NCBI GenBank assembly: GCA_023853785.1
Contig: JAJIRX010000811.1
Coordinates: 186,001-250,000, forward strand
Direction: 5' to 3'
Length of the DNA: 64,000 nt
Source: Psilocybe azurescens
Taxonomy: Eukaryota; Basidiomycota; Agaricomycetes; Agaricales; Agrocybaceae
Shown here in pieces: positions 24,471 to 34,602 of this stretch (its first letter is position 1; each line of letters opens with the position of its first letter). The notes below the pieces were generated by a model that was not told the DNA's origin, did no database searches, and saw only the letters and a list, made by a program, of their open reading frames with translations. Both the position numbers and the translations under genes were made by a program.

Positions 24471-25808
24471 ATGAGCAACTCCACGTCTCCTTCTGAGCAG
24501 CAGCTTGATCCATTCCTCCCCGTAGATCTTCTTTCACCTTGGGACTCCTCATTTCACACAACGGCTTCGGCTTACGTTTTTGTTGCATGCACTGGGGTGA
24601 GTACAACATCCTCGGTATGATTTTTGCTCCAGAATCACGAATTAATCAAGTTCTAGATTTTAATCTGGGAAATTTTGGATAATGTGAAGGACGACTATGC
24701 ATTGTTGCGCAATTTTCGCATTAGATTACCTACAGTTGCATACTTCCTATCCAGGTATTTGCGCCATCTATGTGCTGGTTAATGTTTCCGTCGAATAACC
24801 CTTCATTAGATTGTCCTCTCTGGGGTACATCGTGTTATCCGCCGTCTTCCAAAGTGAATGCAACTTCTTCTCGCTATTCTCAAGCTGACCGCAATTCAAT
24901 GTCAGCTGCACAAATTGTACATTGCAAACGTTTTCAAAAAGGGATGGGATGGGCGTACACTATTGCCGTCACATCTACCTCCCTGCTCTTTACCATCAGA
25001 GTAAGAGCCATTTACGGAGGAAGCAAATCCATCACCGTGTTCTTCGGGCTGCTGCTGCTTTTCGTCATTGGGGGATGTTTAACGACGATCGAGGGAGACT
25101 CAGTGCGGGAGGTGGGATCAACAGGGTATTGTATCAATCACAAGTTCGAGAGCTATGCAACGAGTTCTGTCATTGCTCCTCTGGTCAACGATACCCTCGT
25201 TTTTCTCGCCATTTCCTGGAGATTGATGCAGAGTACGCCTCTTTGCGACGGTCGCAAATTTCGCATTCGGGATGTGATTTCTGGTCGACGTATGCCACCA
25301 TTCTCTCGAGCGCTACTCAAAGACGGACAGATCTATTATCTGTAAGTAGACCGATCTAAGAATGTACATTTATACTCACCATCCATTTGATATCCGCTTT
25401 TCAAGAACCACTATTACCACCAATCTTTCGACGCTGATTCTAATGTACATCAAATCCCTCCCCAACGGGTACCGGATAATGCTTGCAGGACCTAACGTTA
25501 TGCTTATGAACATCATGGCCTGTCGCGTTTTTAGGAAAACAAAACTTGGGCCACTCTCCTACGGCACGCCGCAGAGTGTTCTATCAATATCCAACATCGT
25601 GATGGCACCAATAGACAACAGGGACCACTCTCGTATGCACTCCATGGTCTCCAGCAAGATTAATACAGGTGGAAATCAGTTGGATAGCACTTTCAACATC
25701 ACCATCGATCTCAGCACGGGTGAACGTGGGCTTGAACGTTCCGCAATGACTGAACGTCCGAAAATTTCTGCCGATCTGGAAAGCCTTGAACGTGGGTTCG
25801 GAGCGTGA
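24471..25808 (+). CDS. DUF6533-type multi-pass membrane protein
   Basis: Five exons: 24471..24596, 24657..24754, 24810..24853, 24906..25341 and 25406..25808. They total 1107 nt (368 aa), in phase throughout. The layout matches the large Agaricomycete family: WEILDNVKDDYALL, RLPTVAYFLSRLSSLGYIVL, SLLFTIRVRAIYGGSK, CINHKFESYATSSVIAPLVN, DTLVFLAISWRLM, MPPFSRALLKDGQIYYL and NVMLMNIMACRVFRKTK, then a long Ser/Glu-rich cytosolic tail. About seven helices are predicted by eye. The family is widespread and without known function; a receptor-like role has been proposed only from topology. Confidence 0.88.
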
Positions 25809-26594
25809 TTACTTTAACAACTAATTTTAATTCTATGAACTTTTTGCTCTTTACGGATGCCGTTTCCGGCATAAGTTATAAAACCCGCAACTAGGTCGAT
25901 ATTCTACGTCAATTCTTCAACTGTAGAGTCCTCTCAGGCGTCACAAATACAGGCACTCGAGAATATACTCAAATATATTCACATAGTATGTACCAGTGTC
26001 ATGATCTCCTCGGGAGACTGTTTGGGCGAACATTCGTCCAAACCATTCCAGTCCGACTCTGGATCAGTTGAGATCAGGGAATCAAACGGCTCCATTTCCC
26101 GTGATTCCGTGCACTGAATGCGCCGCCCCAAGTATGTAGGATTTTTATGTAGGCTTTTTTCCATTCAAGGGCCCATTTAGTTAGCATAGAAATGTACTTT
26201 ACAGTACATAAGTAAAGTATTTACATTGTTGTACGCTATAGCTACGCGTTACCTCCCAATCTTACGGTTTCAATGATTGTGCCTGCTTTGGTCTATTCAA
26301 CAATGAATTAACGATTGGTAATTCCAAAGACAAACAGCAGATGGATCTCCCGCAACCCGAGAGAGAAAGGATCAGCAACGAAGGTCAAAGACGTTTGTGA
26401 TATTATATCGGTCGGAGACGGAGAGGTTGTTGGATTAGCAGTGCACTTGTCAAACCATTACCCGGACCGATAAGCTATGTGTAAACGCCCAGACCTTTCA
26501 AAGTTCATCCAGTACATTCGAAAGTGATCTACTGTTCCACACAGCCGTATACTAGTAGACTGGACATAAATTTACTCAGGAAAAAAAAACGAGC
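25809..26594. other. Intergenic between convergent genes, no gene seen
   Basis: Tail-to-tail region of the DUF6533-type gene and the minus-strand glycosyltransferase. Only short frames without domain signal. Confidence 0.4.
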
Positions 26595-28182
26595 CTATAA
26601 TGAAAAGGCCTGCGTTAACGTCTTTGCATTTGATTCGTACACTTCTTGGCGCATGTGCTCCATATTTGTTTGATTGTAAATAACCTCCCACTCGAAGGGT
26701 TTACCTGTATCAGGCATAACACCAGTTCGCAAGAGACGCACGGCCTCGATTTCTGATGTGCCCGATGGTAGAATAATGGCGTTTCTTTCGTCAAGATATT
26801 GGTAGCAATATAACAGCCGGCGGGAAGACAAAATTGGAACCTGGGAGCCGAATTAGAATGACTATTACTCCACCTTTAATGAAATGGACTGACCTCGGCT
26901 ATGACTGCGGCTGCTACTGAGCTTGATGCTGATGTTTTATAGTATCCCTCTTTGGCGAAGGAAGGCAGAACGAGATCCATATTATTCATGAGTGCAAAGT
27001 ATTCGGGATACGGCAGTGATTGATGGACTTGCACGACATTAGAGAGCTCCTGGGGAATAACCAAGTCGCGTACTGTGCCACCGGCGAGATGGACAAGGAA
27101 AGGCTCCAAACCGAAAGATGGGCTAAGTGGGACATATGATCCATTTATTCCTTCTCCAAGAGGTTTGTAGCCCCAAAATTCAGCATTTTCTGTAAATAAA
27201 AATTGAGCATGAATGTAGGTTGAGACGAGTAGCAAGGTGATAAAAACGGAACTGCTCAGCTCATTCATCAGATCATGGAAGAGAAGCTTATAATCCCTGC
27301 GTCCCTGATCCATATTGCCTTGTACGACTACGTTCGATAGGATTCTCTTCTTATGAGGTCTGAGCCCTTGGACGGGAAAGATTGGGGCAAACGCGTAAAT
27401 GGGCACGCGATCGAAATGAGCTTCTGGATGCCTAGTCGCCGCCGCAAAAATACCTTCGTTCATGGTCCGTTGGGCAGCCTGGTTTAGAGTCACATATCGC
27501 AGTGCGCCGCGCGCAGCTAGAGGGGCAATAAAATCCAATTCATGGAGACGACCTGCATCGTGCACGACACAAAGCACCACAAACTTATGGTCTGGGGGCG
27601 GGCATCAAATGCTTCGATGAGGATAGGCATAATGGCATCGATTGTTCGCTCGCCGGTAGATAGTATGATAATGTCCAGAGGATCAGGATGATTGAGATCC
27701 AGGAGTGAGTCGAGCATGACTTGAGCAGGCTCTGTGGGCGACTGATAGAACGGACTGATGATTTCTTCGAACTTGTAACGAAAGTTGTTCCGGTAAACAG
27801 TGACTTTCCGAACATTTGGCATAGTATGAAGCGAATAGAGAAGTGCACCTAGGACCTATATCATTCCATGGTCGATAAAGCAGACGGAGGTTTGAATGGA
27901 GGAACGGACTTCGTCATGGTGGCCAGCTCTCTCAGTCAAGCCAACATTAAACCGACGACTCTCTGGTTGTACAGCAGCCGAGTGCCACCCTACGCGTTCT
28001 TTTAGCTCCCAGTGAGCACGCCCAAAGAATCCTACAGCAATAAGGGAGAACAAGAGGACACCAAAACCCGTCGCACTTCTGCGAGATCGTTGAAAGAAAG
28101 CCATGGATGCATGCTTAAGCATTGGAATGAAAGTGATAAGAGGACCATGCCACGTCTGTGGCGTTCGACGCCGTCCGTGCAT
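26595..28182 (-). CDS. Putative type II membrane glycosyltransferase (GT-B-like)
   Basis: On the minus strand from ATG 28182, a basic N-terminus and one membrane helix (GFGVLLFSLIAVGFFG) lead into a Rossmann-like region (TMPNVRKVTVYRNNFRYKFE, then DIIILSTGER). Next come FVVLCVVHDAGRL, RILSNVVVQGNMDQGRRDYK and LPYPEYFALMNNMDLVLPSF, then GYYKTSASSSVAAAVIAEVP. The last two blocks resemble the donor-site half of GT-B enzymes. Exons: 27253..28182, 26894..27189 and 26595..26840. One base is missing in the C5 run (G5 on +, 27594..27598). An in-frame TAG lies at 27856..27858; it is either the end of a 54-nt intron 27856..27909 with a weak GTCCGT donor, or a nonsense codon. Family assignment is by pattern only. 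Confidence 0.6.
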
Positions 28183-28221
28183 ATCAGTGCGCGTCTGTGC
28201 CAAGTCCCTGAATCGTACCAA

Positions 28222-29063
28222 CTCATTTGGTCGGTGTTGTCGGTAGACCTACTCTACATAAGAGATCCTTGATAGCTATCGCAGAATATGCAGAACACTT
28301 GGAAGTAAGCTTTGAAGATTGAGCAACTTCGTAGCATTGACGTTTGTATTGCACATGAGTTCCAATTGGGACTTGGGTTGTCGATGTGACGGGCGTGCTA
28401 TTCACATAACATACACGGTGAGAACCTCAAAAGACTAGATAAAACTATGTATTCAAGGCTGTACTGCATTTATCTTGTGAACTGGATTATCTACTTTGAT
28501 GATTATTTAGTACTTCGACAGGGGCCCCTCTGTTCGACTGAGGTAAAATGTTTTCGGCAGATCTGGGGTAAAAATTTGGATGTCACGGAGACCGACAATC
28601 CAACAGTGCGTGAGAATCGAAATCCTCATCAGGCTGTGTCAGAATTTTCACGATTTGGTGATGGACAAGGTGAAATGGCTTTAGAAGACGTCTGTTTAGC
28701 GCACTAATGAACTCAAGAGTTACCATTACATTGTGAATATGGCAATGTGCCCTTAGTGTCGTGAAAGCAATGTTCTGAAACCAACATTAATTTGGTGTGT
28801 ATGTAGATTTTCAAAAGTTTCTCATTAGTTTCTTACAGTTCTGACATTCAAAACTCAACAGTTACTAGTTATTACTCGAATACAACTACCTTATATCAAC
28901 ATTATATGAAACTTGGAAGCGGCTGGCATACCTTAAGCGATGTTCTAGAGTGATCGAGGTCTTGGCCTAACACAAGGCGTTAGGAGCTCCAACCAACCTT
29001 TACTCGTACTTTTATCCGTTCTTCTTCTCAACCACAACCTCCTTTTTATCTATTTTCTTCTTC
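28222..29063. promoter_or_regulatory. Divergent intergenic region before the glyoxal oxidase
   Basis: Head-to-head region between the minus-strand glycosyltransferase and the plus-strand copper radical oxidase. The last 60 bases before ATG 29064 are pyrimidine-rich (runs of CTTC and TTTC), as is common just upstream of basidiomycete starts. A frame at 28447..28707 has no recognisable content. Confidence 0.4.
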
Positions 29064-31584
29064 ATGATACCTTCACTCTCTTTCTTAACTCTAGTCACCG
29101 CCGTTCATGCTGCAACCACCGCTGGATCTTTCTCGGATGGGGGAGATACCCTTGTCAGCGCTATGATGGTATTTGTATTCATAAACTCTTTGTGCTTTTT
29201 TTCTGACTGGCTCCAGATGTTTCTGGGTAATGAAGAAAAGGTATATATTCTCGACAAGGCGGAAGGAAACGCTGCCCAGGTCATGGGTCATCCAGCGTGG
29301 GGTTCGGTGTGGTGCGTCTCATTTTTTCTCTCCAATGTTCCACCAAGTCGCCCAACAGACTCTAGGGATATCCAAACGCACGAAACAGAGGTGATGGATG
29401 TGAGAACGAACGTGTTCTGCTCTTCAGGCATGCATCTGCCCAACGGGTCGTTTGTGACGTTTGGTGGAAACGGTGCTGTTGGACCAAAGGGGAATCTTGG
29501 CTCGCAACTTAATCCGGGAGGATATTCTGCCTCATGGGATTCCACATACCAAGATTTCGATGGGACTAGAGCTATTCGTGTTTTGAACCCGTGTACGAGC
29601 TCCGACACCTTCAGCTCACCGAACTGTCAATGGTTCGACGACCCGACGGTACTTTCAATGAAGAATAGTCGATGGTATTCCGCTGCAGAGCCCACCGGCG
29701 AAGGGAACATTGTCATTATCGGTGGCTTCGTTAACGGTGGGTATATCAACCGTAACTACCCCAATATCGATCCAGAAAAGCAGGGGGGAGCCGCCGACAG
29801 CACGTACGAATATTATCCCCCGGTCCCAGATGCGCCTCGAACATTCCAATTCTTGATCAAAACGTCTGGCCTCAACGCCTACGCCCATACATTCCTGATG
29901 CCTTCTGGAAAGATGCTTGTACAGGCCAACTTCTCGACAGGTCTGTCTGTAGCAATTTCTCTTGTCATATGTATTGACAACCCCATTTAGTGCTATGGGA
30001 CCACACGACCAACACAGAAATACCCCTTCCGGATATGCCTGGAGGCATTGTTCGTGTATATCCCGCTTCTGGCGCCACGGCCATGCTGCCTCTTACTCCC
30101 GCCAACAACTATACGCCAACGGTCCTGTTTTGTGGTGGTACTGACATGCCGGACTACGCCTGGGGAAACTACACCTATCCCTACATCAACACCTGGGAAT
30201 ATCCAGCATCCAAGGATTGTCAACGCATTACTGCTGAGCCCGCCGACAAGTCTACGCCAGCGTATGTGAAGGACGACGACATGCTCGAAGGACGAACGAT
30301 GGGTCAATTTGTCATCCTGCCCACCGGGAAGTTGTTGGTTGTGAACGGTGGACTCAATGGCACAGCCGGGTACTCTCAGGCAACTCTTGTCACTCCATCG
30401 TTTGACCTCATGCCGTATGGAGAATCACTTTCCTCGGGCCCCGTCTTCACTCCAGCGATCTATGATCCTACTGCACCAAAAGGCAGTCGGTGGTCAAATA
30501 AGGGTCTAGGCGCATCTACCATTCCTCGTTTGTACCACTCTTCGGCCATTCTTCTTCCCGATGCATCTGTCTTGATCGCTGGCTCGAACCCTAATGTTGA
30601 CGTCAACCTGACTACTGTATTCCCCACAACGTACAAGGCTGAGGTCTTCTACCCATCATATTTTTCTGCGACCACCCGCCCGGCCCCCGTTGGTATTCCC
30701 AAGACGCTCTCATATGGCGGCCCTTCGTTCGATATCACCATCCCTGCGACATCATACTCAGGTTCTGCCAACGATGCTGCGGACGCCACGACCGTCGTCA
30801 TCCACAGAGGAGGCTTCACGACGCATGCGATGAACATGGGCCAGCGCCTCCTCCAGCTGAACAATACTTACACCGTTCAGAGCGACGGCTCGATTGTGTT
30901 GCATGTCGCGCAGGTCCCTCCAAACCCCAACCTGTTTCAACCTGGACCGGCCTTCATGTTTGTCAATATCAACGGTATTCCTAGCAATGGCTCCTATCTC
31001 ATCGTCGGCAACGGGAAGATCGGCACCCAACCCACGGCTGCTGCCAGCGTGCTCCCTCCCAACGTCCGTCTGGCGTCTGCGTCGGGCTCTGCAGCTGGCA
31101 ATTCCACGACCACAGGGGGACCTTCGGACCCGGAGAAGTCTTCTAGCTCCAATCTGGGCGTCATCATAGGGTGTGTGGTGGGAGGCGTCGTGCTAATAGG
31201 TGTTATTGGTGCGATCATCGGTGTATGTCTCGCCCGTCGCCGACGCGCAGCAGCGCGCTTGAGATCCCGCACGCCGCCGTCGTCATCATCGTATCCTATG
31301 GCCACCGCGGAAGGCACTTCGCTGACGGGTAGCCGTGCGCCTGTGATGGGCGCGCGCGGGGACTGCGTAGCTCGGACTCGAGCGCCTTCATGCCGCTGCA
31401 GCAGGATAATCACAGCCGGGCGTGGAACGCAAGCACAACGAGCCTAAACGCGCCGTATCAGGATGATCACGATGGATATGAGCCGAGTAGACCCAGCGGG
31501 ACGGGGATGAGCGTGGATTTTGATCCGTATGCAAGCACTCCCATGCAGCATGAAACGCCCACACCGAGTGGGTTAAGGTATTAA
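29064..31584 (+). CDS. Membrane-anchored copper radical oxidase (glyoxal oxidase-like, AA5)
   Basis: Four exons: 29064..29168, 29217..29311, 29366..29940 and 29991..31584. A signal peptide (MIPSLSFLTLVTAVHA) is followed by the glyoxal-oxidase propeller. Predicted active-site residues are all visible: Cys in RTNVFCSSG (thioether partner), Tyr in SRWYSAA, Tyr-His in PRLYHSSA and His in THAMNMGQR. After the catalytic domain come a Ser-rich stretch, a membrane helix (LGVIIGCVVGGVVLIGVIGA), Arg-rich RRRRAAARLR and a cytosolic tail. One G is missing in G4 31358..31361. As given, the frame stops at 31447; corrected, the tail runs to 31584 (789 aa) and ends in a Pro/Ser/Asp-rich segment. It should oxidise aldehydes at the cell surface and release H2O2. 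Confidence 0.93.
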
Positions 31585-32363
31585 TGTTGAGCGCTTGTCG
31601 TTCGTCTTTTTCTTGCTGTGCAGACTCCTCGTTTTACACTGACCCACGACCGACCGACCGACCGACCACTTTCCCAGTCCTTGCCCGAGCCAACTCATTT
31701 TCCACGATCACACCCTCCAATTCTCATTCAAACGGAATTCGATTTCTTTTTTGTTTTCTTGAAACAGACTTTGATTGGACAATTTTCCCTCTCTCCTCAT
31801 GCTTTTTCTTCGACTTTCATTGGTACAGAACAATTTCAACGCTTCTCTCCCTTCCTTCTCCCTTTCCTTCATTCCTTCGAAATACGTGTATCAGTCTTGA
31901 CTATTCCACGTATTTCAAATTCCGCTCGACGTTGCCGTCTCACCGTTTATCTTCTTCCCCTCCGATCGTCGAAACTTTGTACAACTTCCCTTCCTTTGAC
32001 TTGATAGCTAGATTATATCCTTATAAAATCGACTTGCTATAGCCCACCTTATATTCTCCTGAACCTGTCTCCTATAGTTTTTTGGAGCATTAATGCATCA
32101 CAGAACGTCTCAAATGTTCAAACATCTAAAACATTCATCGTCATTTACACTGGTATGTGACTAGCAGACTTGAATGCTCGTCGGTACATCACGGTTAGCA
32201 TTCATGTTCCTCAGTAAATGGATTGCTACATTTTATGAATAGCGCCCCCGAGATGATAGGCAATATCTTGATCCCAGGTCGTCGTGAGTTTTGCGCACTT
32301 CCCTTGTATATTTCTCTGCTGACGATTTTCATCGGTCACTACTATTTCGTACTAGATAGTTCG
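31585..32363. other. Pyrimidine-rich intergenic region, no supported gene
   Basis: Strongly C/T-biased stretch with open frames on the plus strand but no domain. It holds a (CGAC)5 microsatellite. The right part is taken as 5' flank of the GT18 gene; an in-frame extension upstream of ATG 32364 exists but lacks a better start. Confidence 0.4.
31647..31667. repeat. (CGAC)5 microsatellite
   Basis: Five tandem CGAC units plus one base, seen directly. Confidence 0.95.
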
Positions 32364-34444
32364 ATGCCTTTCAACAGGAAAAATGCCACTGGCACCAAAA
32401 TATTCCTTGGTTCTGCCCTCGTGACATCCATTTGTGCTATTTTACTCATCTTCAGAGGCATCGCATGGTCATCACCATCCATACTAAACAAACACTTCGA
32501 CCACCTTTCATTCTCGTCGAAATTGTGGGCAGAAGACTATACCCCAGCTCCGTCACACGTATACGATCTTTTTCCTTCTGTTGATGCAGCTGAAGGGATG
32601 GACTATCATGATTGGAATGCGCAGACGCAGAGAGAGCTCTACGCCTGCATCGCGATGAAGAACTGTGGGAAGAATCAGCGGAAGATTGCGTTATTAGCGG
32701 CTCATTGGTTTGAGGAGGCTGTTGTTCGGAAATGGAGAGGAGGGGAGGGTGTGTGGTAAGTTTTTGTATCGAAATTGACATGGCACCTTGTCGATTGATA
32801 TCGTTCTCCAGGGGATTGTCGATCGTAAGTCCCAGATCCTCGCGTTGCTCTTATGTGTGATCCTGAAGTAATGCCAGTATACAAATCTCCGGTTGATGGG
32901 GTATACAACATTCTTCGCCAATAGCTTCGGTGAGAAAGTTGTCTGAATGTGAACTGACATGTACAAATTCGATTTCTTTCAGAGGAAGCTCTAGAGCAAT
33001 ACCGTCTATATCCAGACCTAGTAAAAGTAAGTGAGAGATCCTTCATCTGCCACGAATCTTCGTTAACAATTACTGTTTTATATTGGCAGGTAGTAATACG
33101 CAACAAAGCAGGTGAATGCCACGCAGACCCACGTTGCGCAAAAGGGCTCTCAAATCCTAGAGGAATACCAGCGTGGAAAATATTCGATTTTGAATTCTTT
33201 CCGTCAGTTGGGGGCCACCCTCATGCTTCGCTTATGGGAGGAAAGTGGATTCTTTCTGCCAATCCAGATCCACGTTTTGTTGCAGATGAGGATAGTCCTC
33301 TGCAGTACATAGGGTGATCCTTTTCCTCTATGATTTCCTTTAACGCCCCTAACTAAAACTGCACAGGTATTCGATCGAGGAAGACTGTAACAAAATACCA
33401 GTCGTCCGACTCTCACACCGCTCAAACCAAGTGTGGATGCTCATGAAGCAGATAAAATATGTGTACGATGACAGATTCACGTGGAATCGCTCATACTTTA
33501 CCATGGCTGCACAGGAGCTAGAGATGAATTTTGTAGGCGGGTGGATGCTAGATCAGCACTACCTGGGATGGGATCCCCAAAAGGCAGGGGGACATGCCTG
33601 ATATCGCGGACCCTGGGCATGGAGTTATCAACTTTGGATCGCAGAGTGCGGAGGATTTTATGGCGCATGTCGGGTTAAGCAAGGCTATGGTAGGCGTTGG
33701 AAACCCATTTTGGAGCCCATCTCCCTACAATGCATTGTGTCAAGGTGTTCCGTTCATAAACCCTGTATGAATTTCTCTAGATCTGATATTTCTCGGCCGA
33801 TGTTAACAATACTTATGCAGATTATAAATTGGAATCGTGACGATCCGTGGAACAAATCGCATTGGCATACACAACATCCGTCTTTAAATCAATTCGAGCC
33901 ACCGTGGGTTCATATACTCTACTTAGCTTTCAAAATCTCATGTTTCTGCTTGACTTATCTAGCTATGTCTACCATGTACACGCTCGCGACTGGGATTCTT
34001 TTCTCAAAACCGTGGCAATAGCTTCTGCAACAGAAATACCAAAGTATGTGCTTTCAGAAAGCAGAGATCTGTGCTGTCTTCGTTGATACTGAGGACCTTG
34101 TAGATTTATTCCTCAGCATATGACAGAGCTAGCCGTTCAGGAACGTCTCATTAAACTGATGGAAACAGATTGGAGAGCTCTCGCAGCCTCGCTGCTCGAA
34201 GAACGCCTACAAGATGTGGCGAATGGAAAACAGGCATATGTAAGTCAAATTGATGACACCATAGCATGTCCGAGTCTTTAACTCCATCATATTCAAGACC
34301 TTCGAGCTCTAGAAAGACGGTTAAGCTATACGTAGTGTATCTTTCAGTTAGTTTTCCTCCTACTCTGCACAGATACCATCGAAATCTTTGATAATCAATT
34401 TCCTTATGGTAGTACGGCGTCAAGTTTCGCAAATGGGCGCTTAG
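32364..34444 (+). CDS. GT18-family glycosyltransferase (MGAT5-like)
   Basis: Ten exons: 32364..32755, 32812..32824 (13 nt), 32878..32929, 32983..33026, 33090..33313, 33367..33764, 33821..33903, 33963..34043, 34104..34239 and about 34373..34444. The ATG precedes a signal anchor (IFLGSALVTSICAILLIF), so it is probably a Golgi type II protein. Visible blocks: GLSIYTNLRLMGYTTFFANS, FDFEFFPSVGGHPHASLMGG, EMNFVGGWMLDQHYLGWDP, DPGHGVINFG, VGVGNPFWSPSPYNALCQGV, PFINPIINWNRDD and YVYHVHARDWDSFLKTV. The GxGxPxxSPxPxxAxxxGxPFIxP region matches GT18, the N-acetylglucosaminyltransferase V family. The frame needs one base fewer in G5 33587..33591; 497 aa after correction. The last exon boundary is uncertain; an alternative starts at 34347. 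Acceptor glycan in fungi is not established. Confidence 0.82.
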
Positions 34445-34602
34445 CAGGTCGCATGGCACGGTGGTTATTCATTATCCATTCTTAGCAGTTCTCACATAAG
34501 TACAAAGAAGAAAAATAAAATGAAATTTTCAATGGTCTTACAAACTTGTCATGGTCACTGTGAAATGGGAAGCGGAAGAACATTGTGCTCGAAGTACGAC
34601 TA
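34445..34602. terminator. Convergent 3' ends of the GT18 and GMC-CBM1 genes
   Basis: About 160 bp separate the two stop codons. An AAGAAAAATAAAATGAAA stretch at about 34507 contains an AATAAA hexamer (34512..34517) on the plus strand and could serve the GT18 transcript. The 3' untranslated regions probably overlap; this is inference. Confidence 0.35.

Noticed and set aside
31584..32042. Long plus-strand frames after the glyoxal oxidase
   Set aside because: They come from a pyrimidine-rich 3' region and encode Ser/Phe/Leu-rich sequence without a domain.
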